A stretch of DNA of 64,000 bases from Gemmataceae bacterium (GTDB lineage Bacteria > Planctomycetota > Planctomycetia > Gemmatales > Gemmataceae): assembly GCA_009697105.1 (NCBI GenBank), contig SIAQ01000001.1:1-64000 (forward strand), read 5' to 3'. Within the stretch, counting starts at the first letter, position 1, and every line of letters starts with the position of its first letter. The translations under genes were made by a program, and so were the position numbers. The notes under the pieces are model-generated. The model did not search any database. It was given only the letters and a program-made list of their open reading frames with translations, and was not told the DNA's origin. Below, one piece after another: positions 46,186-54,808 of the stretch.

Positions 46186-47499
46186 ATGCCCGCCAACATC
46201 AACCATTTCTTTCTGCTATGGGACAAATCCCGCCGCAGCTTCGTGCTTGCGGTGCGTAGCTTGTGGCTGCACAAATTGCGGTCGGCGCTGTCGGTGTTGG
46301 GCATCGTCATCGGCACCGGTGCCGTCATCACGCTGATGGCGTTCGGCGAAGGCAGCATGCAGGACGCCCTTGAAGACATCAAACGCCAGGGCGCGACCAA
46401 CATCATTGTACAAAGTGTCAAACCGCCCGACGACGCTTCCAGCCAACGACGAACCATGACACTCGCCTATGGTTTGACCCACGCCGACTACGCTAAGTTC
46501 AAGCAACTCGACACGATCGTCGGCAGCGTACCGATGCGCATCTTCAAACAAGAACTTCGCGAACTGCATCGTATGCACAACGGTCGGGTCGTGGGCACGA
46601 CGTCTGGCTATCGCAATGTCAACAAGATCGAACTCGTCAACGGCCGATTCCTGAACGATTCCGATGACGACGACATCAAAAATGTCGTCGTCATCGGCGC
46701 CGACGTTGCGGAAGCGTTATTTCCCTTTCAGTCGGCGTCGGGCAAAACCATCCAGCTCAACGGACATGATTTCATCATCATCGGCGTTCTCAAGGAACGT
46801 ACGCCTCTTTCTAACGCCGGCGGCATTTCCGAGGATTATAACAGCGACGTCTACGTCCCGATCAACACTTGCCGCGCGCGGTGGGGCGCCGCCGTCTACC
46901 TCCGCTCATCGGGTTCGCGCTCGGGCGAGCAAGTGGAACTGCACCAGATCACGTTGACGATCTCCGACATCGACAAGGTTCGCGACGCCGGCGCTGTCAT
47001 CAAAGACAATCTCGAACGTGATCATGGCTACAAAAAAGACTGGCTGGTCGTCATTCCTCTCGATCGCATCGAAGAGGCCAAACGAGCCAAGGACCGCTAC
47101 ATGATGTTACTCATCGTCATCGCGGCGATCTCGCTGCTTGTCGGCGGTATCGGCATCATGAACATCATGCTCGCCACCGTCACCGAGCGCACTCGCGAGA
47201 TCGGCATCCGCCGCGCCCTTGGCGCCAAACGAGCCGACATCACGCTGCAATTCCTCATCGAAGCGACGGTGCAGACAACCGTCGGAGGCGTCATCGGCGC
47301 ACTGATCGGCATCGGCCTGGTCTTCATCGCGCCGATCGGCAGCGAGCTTATCTTCCACAAAAACCTGCCCGCCCAACTCAACGCCCAGCCGGTCATCATG
47401 GCCATGAGCTTCGCCGTCATCGTCGGCGTGACTTTCGGACTGTACCCGGCTTATCGCGCGTCTCGCCTCGACCCGATTGAAGCGCTGCGACACGATTAG
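46186..47499 (+). CDS. MacB-type ABC transporter permease (FtsX domain)
   Basis: 437 aa from the ATG at 46186 (AGAGG upstream). First transmembrane helix SVLGIVIGTGAVITLMAFG (about 32-50), then a large periplasmic MacB-PCD domain. A C-terminal FtsX domain has three helices (YMMLLIVIAAISLLVGGIG, TVQTTVGGVIGALIGIGLVF, VIMAMSFAVIVGVTFGLYP). The coupling motif RTREIGIRRALGAKRADI contacts the ATPase. It acts with the ATPase, HlyD and TolC-like proteins as a tripartite MacAB-type exporter. The transport substrate is unknown. Confidence 0.94.
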   Translation: MPANINHFFLLWDKSRRSFVLAVRSLWLHKLRSALSVLGIVIGTGAVITLMAFGEGSMQDALEDIKRQGATNIIVQSVKPPDDASSQRRTMTLAYGLTHADYAKFKQLDTIVGSVPMRIFKQELRELHRMHNGRVVGTTSGYRNVNKIELVNGRFLNDSDDDDIKNVVVIGADVAEALFPFQSASGKTIQLNGHDFIIIGVLKERTPLSNAGGISEDYNSDVYVPINTCRARWGAAVYLRSSGSRSGEQVELHQITLTISDIDKVRDAGAVIKDNLERDHGYKKDWLVVIPLDRIEEAKRAKDRYMMLLIVIAAISLLVGGIGIMNIMLATVTERTREIGIRRALGAKRADITLQFLIEATVQTTVGGVIGALIGIGLVFIAPIGSELIFHKNLPAQLNAQPVIMAMSFAVIVGVTFGLYPAYRASRLDPIEALRHD

Positions 47500-47500
47500 C

Positions 47501-47560
47501 ATTCCGCTTGCGGCTTAGCGCTCGCAAGAAGTCGCGTGAGCGCTAAGCCGCAAGCGGAAT
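47501..47560. repeat. AAGCCGCAAGCGGAAT palindrome, family A, copy 5
   Basis: 47501-47523 and 47538-47560 are exact 23-bp complements (ATTCCGCTTGCGGCTTAGCG...), 14-nt loop. Starts 2 bp after the permease stop, so it is placed like a terminator for the efflux operon. Confidence 0.95.
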
Positions 47561-47610
47561 TCGGAGAAATTCGCTATAATAAAGAAAAATCGCACGTGGA
47601 ATCCAATACG

Positions 47611-50502
47611 ATGAAACACCTATCTCGCTACCCACTCGCATATGTCATTCTCCTTCTGGCCAGCGTCCTCGTGCTGATGCCGACGGCTCATGCTCAGCAG
47701 CAATCGCAGGAGGGCCTCGATTTCTTCGAGCGCAAGATCCGGCCCGTCCTCGTGCAAAACTGCTACTCCTGTCATTCCGTCGAAGCGAAGAAGCAGAAGG
47801 GCGGGCTGCTCCTCGATTCACGCGAAGGCCTGCTCGAAGGTGGCGACATCGGCCCTGCCATCGTGCCCGGCAGACCCAAGGAAAGCCTACTCATCAAAGC
47901 GATGCGTTATACCGATCCCGATCTGAAGATGCCGCCCAAGAACAAGCTGTCGGACGAAGTGCTCGCCGATTTTGAAAAGTGGATCGCGATGGGTGCTCCT
48001 GATCCACGTTCCAAGAACGTGAAGGTCGTGCAGAAGTATCCGTCAATCGAGGAAGGCCGTAAATTCTGGGCGTTTCAGCCGTTCGCGCTGCCCGCCGTCC
48101 CGCAGGTCAAGGACGCCTCGTGGGCACGCAATGACATTGATCGTTTTCTGCTGAAGAAGCTCGAACAGAAAAACCTGACGCCCTCCCCCGACGCCGGTCG
48201 CGCCGTCCTGCTGCGCCGATTGTACTTCGCGATCATCGGCCTACCGCCGCCCCCGGACGAGATCGACGCGTTCGTCAACGACAAGTCGCCGCAAGCGATT
48301 GTCAACGTCGTCGATCGCCTGTTGGCCTCGCCGCATTTCGGCGAGCGCTGGGGCCGACATTGGTTGGATGTGGCCCGTTTCGCCGAGTCGTCCGGTGGCG
48401 GGCGCACGGCACTGTTCAAAGACGCCTGGCGCTATCGCGATTACGTCATTTCATCGTTCAACTCCGACAAGGCGTTTACGCAGTTCATCACCGAACAAAT
48501 AGCCGGCGATTTGCAAAATGCGAAAACGCCGGAAGAACGCTATTGGCAACTCGTCGCCACCGCCTTTCTGTTGCTCGGGCCGACGAACTTTGAACGCCAG
48601 GATAAGCCGATCCTCGAAATGGATGTCATCGACGAGCAGATCGACACGATTGGCAAAGGCTTCCTTGGCATGACGATCGGCTGCGCCCGTTGCCATGACC
48701 ACAAATTCGACCCGATTCCGACGAAAGACTACTACGCACTCGCGGGTATCTTCAAGAGCACGAAGTTTATCGTGCATTCCAACGTGTCGCGCTTTATGGA
48801 ACGCCCGCTGCCAGCACAGACGCCTCAACTCGAATTCGCGGTCAAGAAACACGAGCAAACGGTCGCATCGCTGAAGGCCCAGATCAAGACACTGAAGGCG
48901 AAGAACCCGAACGCCGGCGTCGTCAACGAACCGCTCAAAGGCACTCCGATTGCCGTCAAAAGCCTACCCGGAATCGTGCTTGACGACAGCGAAGCACGTA
49001 AGGTCGGCGTCTGGAAGCATTCAATCTTTTCGGGACGATACATCGGCGACGGCTACCTCTTCGACGACCGCGCGAGCAAAGGTGAGAAGACGCTGACCTT
49101 CCAACCCGAGTTCACGACCGATGGCAACTACGAGGTTCGGCTCGCCTATATTCCGAGCACGAATCGAGCCGACAAAGTCGCCGTGCGCATCTTCCATCGC
49201 GAAGGCGATGATACCGTTTTCGTCAATCAGAAGTTGATGCCGCCGATCGGCAATCGTTGGGTCTCGCTAGGCAAGTATCGCTTCACGAAGGCCAACCAAT
49301 GGTTCGTGATGATAACGACGGAAGGCGCCAACGGGCATGTGATCGCCGATGCCGTGCAGTTTCTGCCGGAAGAACTGATTAAGGAACCGGCGAGCGTCAA
49401 AACTGTGCCGCTGCCGAAATCGACGGGCAAACTTGGCAACCTGGCTGAGTTGGAAACGCAACTCAAACAGATGGAGAAAACCGCACCCGAACGCCAGTTG
49501 GCGATGGCGGTGGACGAGGGCGACAAGATTGCCGACTTCCATATCTGCATTCGCGGCATCGTGCACAACAAGGGCGAGATCGCTTCGCGCGGGTTCCTGC
49601 AAGTCGCTACGCGCGGCTTGATGCCGAAGCTTGGCACAAAGGAGAGCGGCCGCCGTGAGTTGGCCGCCTGGATCGCCAGCGCCGACAATCCGTTGACGGC
49701 GCGGGTGTACGTCAATCGCGTTTGGCATCACCTCTTCGGCTCCGGCCTGGTCCGCACCGTGGACAACTTCGGCGCCACGGGTGAGACGCCGTCGCATCCC
49801 GAGTTACTCGATTACCTCGCATCTCGCTTCTCGTCACCACTCGCCGCCGGGGGAGAGGGAGGCATGGGCTGGTCCACGAAAAAACTGATTCGCGAGATCA
49901 TCCTGTCTCGCGCCTATCAGATGGCCAGCGAAACCAACGTCGAAGGCGTGAAGGCCGACCCTGAGAATCGGCTGCTTTGGCGCATGAATCGGCAACGTTT
50001 GCAGGCTGAGCCTTTGCGTGACACGGTTCTTTCCGTGAGCGGCCGACTCGACCGTACGACCCTGGGCAACACGATCAAGAAGGGCACCGGTGCCGAGCGC
50101 GATTACGTGTTCGACGACGTTCGCCGAAGTGTCTATACGCCGATCTTCCGCAATCGGTTGCTGGAGATGTTTGAAGTATTCGACTTCCCCGATCCGAACA
50201 TGGCTCTCGGCAAGCGCAACGTCAGCACCGTACCGACGCAGGCACTATTCATGATGAACAGCCCGTTCATCATGACGCAAGCCAAGCAGGCCGCCGCGGT
50301 GGCGCTGAAAGATGCCAAGCAGACGGATGCTGAGCGCATCGACCAGGCCTACCGCAAATCGCTAGGCCGGCTGCCGACGGCGCGCGAACGCGAGTTGGCG
50401 TTAGGTTATGTGACATCGGTGGCGTCGCCGCAGCGAGCGGTGGCGTGGGAGCGGTTCTATCAGACGTTGTTTGCGTGCGTGGATTTTCGGTATGTGGATT
50501 GA
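47611..50502 (+). CDS. Planctomycete cytochrome / DUF1549 / DUF1553 protein with golvesin-like insert
   Basis: 963 aa from the ATG at 47611. Signal peptide about 1-28 (ends TAHAQ). PSCyt1 with CYSCH (C51, C54, H55) and KMPPKNKLS. DUF1549 (about 160-380) contains CARCHDHKFD. A golvesin/Xly carbohydrate-binding-like domain is inserted (about 455-590: YEVRLAYIPSTNRADKV and ANGHVIADAVQFLP). DUF1553 (about 670-960) follows. The insert suggests binding to an extracellular polymer. The matching DUF1501 gene lies 1.1 kb downstream, beyond a small inserted island. Confidence 0.92.
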   Translation: MKHLSRYPLAYVILLLASVLVLMPTAHAQQQSQEGLDFFERKIRPVLVQNCYSCHSVEAKKQKGGLLLDSREGLLEGGDIGPAIVPGRPKESLLIKAMRYTDPDLKMPPKNKLSDEVLADFEKWIAMGAPDPRSKNVKVVQKYPSIEEGRKFWAFQPFALPAVPQVKDASWARNDIDRFLLKKLEQKNLTPSPDAGRAVLLRRLYFAIIGLPPPPDEIDAFVNDKSPQAIVNVVDRLLASPHFGERWGRHWLDVARFAESSGGGRTALFKDAWRYRDYVISSFNSDKAFTQFITEQIAGDLQNAKTPEERYWQLVATAFLLLGPTNFERQDKPILEMDVIDEQIDTIGKGFLGMTIGCARCHDHKFDPIPTKDYYALAGIFKSTKFIVHSNVSRFMERPLPAQTPQLEFAVKKHEQTVASLKAQIKTLKAKNPNAGVVNEPLKGTPIAVKSLPGIVLDDSEARKVGVWKHSIFSGRYIGDGYLFDDRASKGEKTLTFQPEFTTDGNYEVRLAYIPSTNRADKVAVRIFHREGDDTVFVNQKLMPPIGNRWVSLGKYRFTKANQWFVMITTEGANGHVIADAVQFLPEELIKEPASVKTVPLPKSTGKLGNLAELETQLKQMEKTAPERQLAMAVDEGDKIADFHICIRGIVHNKGEIASRGFLQVATRGLMPKLGTKESGRRELAAWIASADNPLTARVYVNRVWHHLFGSGLVRTVDNFGATGETPSHPELLDYLASRFSSPLAAGGEGGMGWSTKKLIREIILSRAYQMASETNVEGVKADPENRLLWRMNRQRLQAEPLRDTVLSVSGRLDRTTLGNTIKKGTGAERDYVFDDVRRSVYTPIFRNRLLEMFEVFDFPDPNMALGKRNVSTVPTQALFMMNSPFIMTQAKQAAAVALKDAKQTDAERIDQAYRKSLGRLPTARERELALGYVTSVASPQRAVAWERFYQTLFACVDFRYVD

Positions 50503-50515
50503 AGATCGCTTGCAA

Positions 50516-50767
50516 TCATGCGGCGCTATTGCTGGTCGGCACTGGGATATCTTCCAGGCCGACGACGCGCATCATGGCCAAGCGGATGGTTCGGTCATAG
50601 ATGGTGGGATGGTCCGGATGAGCGAAACCGATTTGCAGGTCATTCCATCCAACCCATACAAGGTCTGGGTGGGCGATGTCGTAACTCAATCCTTCGCTGG
50701 CGATGATCCGCACAGAACGGAATGGCTTTTCGTTGAGGCGACTTTTGATGACTTCTGGACTGAACAT
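50516..50767 (-). CDS. Small hypothetical protein (83 aa)
   Basis: Ribosome site AGGAG is 8 nt before the ATG at 50765-50767. The product begins MFSPEVIKSRLNEKPFRSVR and contains a compact alpha/beta pattern (RIIASEGLSYDIAHPDLVWV). I recognise similar 80-90 aa proteins (xxPFxPFRIxxSDGxxYxIxHPD) as widespread planctomycete hypotheticals, often near toxin-antitoxin genes. It is antisense to the flanking DUF1549 and antitoxin genes and overlaps nothing. Function unknown. Confidence 0.75.
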   Translation of the reverse strand: MFSPEVIKSRLNEKPFRSVRIIASEGLSYDIAHPDLVWVGWNDLQIGFAHPDHPTIYDRTIRLAMMRVVGLEDIPVPTSNSAA

Positions 50768-50856
50768 GAGTAATTCTCCTGGGGGTTTGTGGTATCATGA
50801 CCGTTGAATAAATTGTCGTCAATGAGAAAAAGCGAAATGCGTCGCAGGAGCCAATA

Positions 50857-51085
50857 ATGATATTTGATCGAATAACTCACAATCCGGCGATAATGGGCGG
50901 GAAGCCTTGTATTCGTGGCCTTCGCGTCACCGTTGGCACGATTCTCGGGTCTGCTCTCAACAGGCGTCTCGCGCGAACGAATTCTCAAAGGCTATCCGTG
51001 GCTCGAAAACGAGGACATTGAAGCATGTCTGGCATACGCGGCGTGGAGGCTTGAAGAACGCGAGGAATCGTTGGTCACGACATGA
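50857..51085 (+). pseudogene. DUF433 antitoxin-like gene, frameshifted
   Basis: Good ribosome site (AGGAG, 6 nt before the ATG). The first 31 codons give the DUF433 start: FDRITHNPAIMGGKPCIRGL then RVTVGTILG. After codon GGG (50947-50949) the frame must shift by one base for the family to continue as LLSTGVSRERILKGYPWLEN and then EDIEACLAYAAWRLEE, stopping at 51083-51085. The unshifted frame ends at 51021 after 54 codons. DUF433 proteins are antitoxins usually paired with a PIN-like (DUF5615) toxin, which is not visible downstream. Confidence 0.75.
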
Positions 51086-51330
51086 GTCATTGCCTGTCCG
51101 CAGGAATTTGAGGGAAAATCCGTGGAATTCTTCACGCACCGCGCTTATATATTGCAAATACAACCTCCCATTGGGTGAATTTTCGCCGAACGACCACGAA
51201 GATTGAACAAAATGCCCCTAATTCTCCGTCTATCCGCATACAAGTCGTTCGCTCGCCAATATTCCTAATACTTTTGACAGGCAGTTTACACGGTGAATGG
51301 AATTACGATAAAGCAAAAGGAGGCCCACCA

Positions 51331-51540
51331 ATGCCCGAAACCACACTCGAACAGCGAATGACAGTCATCGAGGAAACGGTGCGCGAACTGCAGGACGCTG
51401 TGAATTCTCGCACGCCGAAAGTAGACTGGCTGGATCGTGTCATTGGCTCAATGAAGGATGAACCGGCCTTTGACAAAATGCTGGCGTATGGTCGAGCGGC
51501 ACGGGAAGCGGATCGGCCATGTGACGCGAATTGCGTGTGA
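51331..51540 (+). CDS. Small antitoxin-like protein (69 aa), orphan
   Basis: Very strong ribosome site AAAGGAGG 7 nt before the ATG at 51331. The product begins MPETTLEQRMTVIEETVREL, a short coiled coil, then KVDWLDRVIGSMKDEPAFDK and a helix ending READRP. This pattern matches small proteins encoded directly before PIN-domain (VapC-like) toxins. Here the last residues (CDANCV) do not fit and no PIN gene follows within the 105 bp before the next gene, so it seems to be what is left of a deleted pair. Family assignment is by memory of the pattern. Confidence 0.65.
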   Translation: MPETTLEQRMTVIEETVRELQDAVNSRTPKVDWLDRVIGSMKDEPAFDKMLAYGRAAREADRPCDANCV

Positions 51541-51645
51541 TTTCACGAAAGTGCCTGGAGTGGATATCGAAGATTGGACGATTTAGCGGTAAGATAATTA
51601 TTGGAAACTCGAACTGTTCCTTCGTCAGAAATCAGGATCGTTACG

Positions 51646-53052
51646 ATGAACCACCCCATCTCCCGTCGCACTGCTCTCCAATCTCTTGCATGTGGTTTCG
51701 GCTCGCTTGCCCTTGCTGACATGCTGCATGCCTCAGAAAACCCACTGGCGGCTCGGCAGCCACATCATACGGCCAAGGCGAAGCGCGTCATCTTCATCTT
51801 CATGCAGGGCGGGCCGAGCCATGTTGATACGTTCGACTACAAACCTCGACTTGAACGCCAAGACGGGCAGATGCGCTCGTTCGACGACGCTCGCACTTTC
51901 GCACGCGAACGCCGGGTGATCGAACATCGCATCATGAAGAACATGTGGCCGTTCCGACGGCATGGACAGTCGGGCAAGTGGGTGTCGTCGCTGTTTCCGC
52001 ATATTGCGCAGCACGTTGACGACCTCTGCTTCCTGCAAGGCATGCACACCGAAGGCATCGCCCACGGGCCGGCCACGCTGTTTATGCACACCGGGTCGAT
52101 CAATCTCGTTCGCCCATCGGTCGGCGCCTGGACGCTCTATGGCCTGGGCACGGAGAACAACAACCTGCCGGGCTTCATGACCATCTGCCCCTCGATGGGC
52201 AATGGCGGGCCACGCAACTGGGCGAACTCGTTCCTGCCGTCGGCCTTCCAGGGCACGGCAATCGGCCGAGCCGGCATGCCAACGACCGACGCCCGAATTC
52301 GCAACATCACCAACGCGCAGCGAACGCTCGACGAGCAACGCGGGCAACTCGATCTGTTGCAGGCGCTGAACAGCGAGCAGGCGCGGCGGACGGCCAGCGA
52401 TTCCGACGTGGACGCCGTCATCAGCTCCTACGACCTCGCCTTCCGCATGCAGACGCAGGCACCGGGCATTCTTGACATCTCACGCGAAACGCCCGAAACG
52501 CTGAGGCTCTACGGAATCGGCCAGGCGGGCACTGACAACTTCGGTCGGCAGTGCCTGATGGCGCGGCGGCTGGCCGAGGCAGGCGTGCGATACGTGCAGA
52601 TCAACTATGGCGACAACACCGACAACCCGGCATGGGACCAGCACTCGAACCTGCCGATGCACGCCACACACGCGCGCAACACCGATCAACCTGTCGCCGG
52701 CCTGCTCGCCGATCTCAAACGCCGCGGCTTGCTCGAAGACACGCTCGTCTGGTGGGGCGGCGAGTTTGGCCGCACGCCTTATGCCGAGCGCAACGGCACC
52801 GGGCGCGATCATAATCCCAACGGCTTTACACAATTCCTCGCCGGCGCCGGCGTCAAGCCGGGCTTTGTCCACGGCGCGACCGACGACTATGGCCATCACG
52901 CCATCGACGGCAAAGTCCATATGCACGACATGCACGCCACCATCCTGCACCTACTCGGGCTTGACCACCTGCGACTTACCCACCGCTTCGATGGCCGCAA
53001 CTTCCGCCTCACCGATGTGGCCGGCCACGTGGTGGACGAGATTATTGCCTGA
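51646..53052 (+). CDS. DUF1501 family protein (Tat-like signal)
   Basis: 468 aa from the ATG at 51646. N-terminal SRRTALQSLACGFGSLALAD is a twin-arginine-like signal. DUF1501 landmarks: FIFMQGGPSHVDTFDYKP, HGPATLFMHTGS, WDQHSNLPMH, GGEFGRTPYAERNGTGRDHN and a final HDMHATILHLLGLDH metal-binding-like motif. This longer subtype, with GRDHNP and HDMHATI, is the form that normally pairs with PSCyt1-DUF1549-DUF1553 proteins such as the one at 47611-50502. A hairpin terminator follows. Confidence 0.92.
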   Translation: MNHPISRRTALQSLACGFGSLALADMLHASENPLAARQPHHTAKAKRVIFIFMQGGPSHVDTFDYKPRLERQDGQMRSFDDARTFARERRVIEHRIMKNMWPFRRHGQSGKWVSSLFPHIAQHVDDLCFLQGMHTEGIAHGPATLFMHTGSINLVRPSVGAWTLYGLGTENNNLPGFMTICPSMGNGGPRNWANSFLPSAFQGTAIGRAGMPTTDARIRNITNAQRTLDEQRGQLDLLQALNSEQARRTASDSDVDAVISSYDLAFRMQTQAPGILDISRETPETLRLYGIGQAGTDNFGRQCLMARRLAEAGVRYVQINYGDNTDNPAWDQHSNLPMHATHARNTDQPVAGLLADLKRRGLLEDTLVWWGGEFGRTPYAERNGTGRDHNPNGFTQFLAGAGVKPGFVHGATDDYGHHAIDGKVHMHDMHATILHLLGLDHLRLTHRFDGRNFRLTDVAGHVVDEIIA

Positions 53053-53076
53053 GCCCATTCGTTGGGTATCGACAAA

Positions 53077-53109
53077 AAAGTTCCGACCGATTCTCTCGGC
53101 CGGAGCTTT
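53077..53109 (+). terminator. Probable intrinsic terminator after DUF1501
   Basis: AAAGTTCCGACCGA (53077-53090), loop TTCTC, TCGGCCGGAGCTTT (53096-53109), one mismatch and one G-T pair, then CTTATTT. Confidence 0.65.
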
Positions 53110-53133
53110 CTTATTTACATTTTGGCAATACTG

Positions 53134-53296
53134 TTACGCGTTCCCGCCGATGTAAATCGACAGATTCGCGGTGACCTCAGCAAGACCGTCGAACACCGTG
53201 AAGGTCAGCACGCCGTCATATTCCAAATTGCCGATCGGCGTGTCGTCGATGGTGATCGCCGCGCCTGCCGCCGTTGTTCGGCCGCAACCTCTTACG
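53134..53296 (-). pseudogene. Possible 3' fragment of an extracellular repeat protein
   Basis: On the minus strand a stop-free stretch of about 50 codons ends in TAA (53134-53136). It reads AAITIDDTPIGNLEYDG, VLTFTVFDGLAEVTANLSIY and IGGNA, an alternating pattern like the last beta-sandwich of a secreted adhesin. There is no start codon or upstream part: a stop lies just beyond, in the promoter of the opposite gene. It could be a gene remnant or chance. Confidence 0.25.
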
Positions 53297-53307
53297 AGCT
53301 ATCTTCC

Positions 53308-54081
53308 ATGGCTAAAACAACATTCGCTCTATGCGTCGCTTTCGTCCTTGGTTTGTTGTCGCCACTCACAACAGAAACCAAGGTGCAGGCGAAAGAAGAC
53401 GAAAATCGGCAAGCAAAAAATGCCGCGAAAATCTACGTGATCGTGACTGCCCAACTTTACGAAGTCGATGATGCATTTTACAAGAAACTCGCAAAGGCCA
53501 GGTGGCGCTCGAAGGAAGATCTCGACGAACTAGAACGCATATTTCTGAACCCGCCAGAGAAAAGACAGCCCGATGCTCCATCGGAATATGTCCCTCTCGA
53601 AAAACAAAAACTGCTCCTGACCGGAAAAAAGATCAATATCGCCCCCGGCCAAGAAAGCCTGGTGCTGGTCGTGAGCAAGACAATCAACTGCTTGCAAAGC
53701 CCGGACCAACTTCGACAAGGTAAGAAAGGCCTGCAGACGATCCAAGAGGGCGTGTCTCTCCGCGTGCACATTCAAATCAGTCTGGACCGACGTTTCCTTC
53801 GTGTCAAGTTTATGGAGAAAAGTCTGGAACTCGAAGGTATCGAAAAGGTCAAAGTTGTCCTGGGCGACAAGGAAAAAGAAGTCGTTGGGGAAGTTGCTTT
53901 CGTGAAGGAAGCCGAGCTATCCCGCGTGCGTGATATTCCCGACGGCGGAACGTTTCTGCTTCCGCTTCAGTATCGCCCCCGCGCGACCAGGGACAAGGAC
54001 CGTTGGTTGGTTGCACAGCTCGTCCCACGGATTTACATTGAGGCGGAGGAGCGAGAACTTCGCGGCCCCGTTCCGAAGTGA
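53308..54081 (+). CDS. Secreted hypothetical protein
   Basis: 257 aa from the ATG at 53308; the longer frame to 53062 crosses the terminator and the minus-strand fragment and is rejected. Signal peptide about 1-22 (FALCVAFVLGLLSPL). The mature part is charged, with the pattern IYVIVTAQLYEVDDAFYKKL near its start and LVLVVSKTINCLQSP in the middle, then beta-rich segments. It resembles planctomycete proteins related to secretin/BON-adjacent periplasmic factors only vaguely. No confident family. It converges with the PilZ gene, 1 bp apart. Confidence 0.7.
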   Translation: MAKTTFALCVAFVLGLLSPLTTETKVQAKEDENRQAKNAAKIYVIVTAQLYEVDDAFYKKLAKARWRSKEDLDELERIFLNPPEKRQPDAPSEYVPLEKQKLLLTGKKINIAPGQESLVLVVSKTINCLQSPDQLRQGKKGLQTIQEGVSLRVHIQISLDRRFLRVKFMEKSLELEGIEKVKVVLGDKEKEVVGEVAFVKEAELSRVRDIPDGGTFLLPLQYRPRATRDKDRWLVAQLVPRIYIEAEERELRGPVPK

Positions 54082-54082
54082 T

Positions 54083-54637
54083 TCAATGCGTTACTGTTGA
54101 GAGACGTTGTCCATCGTGCGGACAAAATGTCACCCGATTCGAGGTCGTCAATTGACGTGAATGGAATTGGGCTTTGAAATTGCCTGCAGGATGCCGATTT
54201 TTTAATGCGCTGGCAAGCCGTCCCCCATCCTTACTGGCGCCGCCCCTTCGCAATGACAGCACGTGTTGTGTTGCCGTCAGCAGGCGGTGCGTTTCGTCTT
54301 CGCTCATTTCGCTAATGAATTTGCAACCGAGCGTCCATTGGCCATTTTCAGAGCGAACGTTCATGACTTTGACGAAGACCGTGTAGGGTTCGCGAACGCC
54401 GTCGCCGGGGATTTCGACAGCGAGGACGGCGTTCTTCTCGAAGCGACGGACGAGCCGCGACCGGATACCGCCGCGCGAAATGTTGACGATCACGCCCTGC
54501 CAGCGGTGTTCGGCCCTCACCTGGATCGAGGCCGGCTGACAGACCGTTGGCACGTCGCACGGCTGGCGTTCAAAGACACAACAATCGGTGCTGGGAGCTG
54601 GCGACGATGACGCAGTCGCGAAATTCAATGCAATCAT
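54083..54637 (-). CDS. PilZ-domain protein
   Basis: 184 aa from the ATG at 54635-54637 (GAGGAG about 9 nt upstream). The PilZ domain (about 22-115) has an early FERQPCDVP segment in place of the RxxxR arm and an ISRGGIRSRL segment matching the (D/N)xSxxG motif. The incomplete first motif makes c-di-GMP binding uncertain. The C-terminal 65 residues are polar and low-complexity. It may link c-di-GMP or envelope signals to the surface functions around it; no partner gene is evident. Confidence 0.7.
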   Translation of the reverse strand: MIALNFATASSSPAPSTDCCVFERQPCDVPTVCQPASIQVRAEHRWQGVIVNISRGGIRSRLVRRFEKNAVLAVEIPGDGVREPYTVFVKVMNVRSENGQWTLGCKFISEMSEDETHRLLTATQHVLSLRRGGASKDGGRLASALKNRHPAGNFKAQFHSRQLTTSNRVTFCPHDGQRLSTVTH

Positions 54638-54707
54638 GACGATGGCACTCCTCGGGCGGGCTTGATGCCGAACCTTACGTCTCGCGGGGGATTTGTCAAA
54701 TCGCAAT

Positions 54708-54799
54708 CGTTTAGCCGCTCGCCTTCTTTGGCGAGCGCGGACACGGTACTGCGGCGAACGTGATTTCGCTCACGCTCGCCGAAGGCGATCGGCTAAACG
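54708..54799. repeat. GTTTAGCCG palindrome, family I, with inner hairpins
   Basis: CGTTTAGCCG (54708-54717) and CGGCTAAACG (54790-54799) are exact outer arms. CTCGCCTTC/GAAGGCGAT and GGCGAGCG/CGCTCGCC pair further in. Located upstream of the PilZ gene and 10 bp downstream of the PVC heme protein stop. A lone arm of a similar type occurs at 39270-39283. Confidence 0.85.
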
Positions 54800-54808
54800 T
54801 GGCCAGCT

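Noticed and set aside
53062-53307. Longer start for the secreted protein at 53308
   Set aside because: The extension crosses a terminator hairpin and would hide the signal peptide 82 residues inside the protein.
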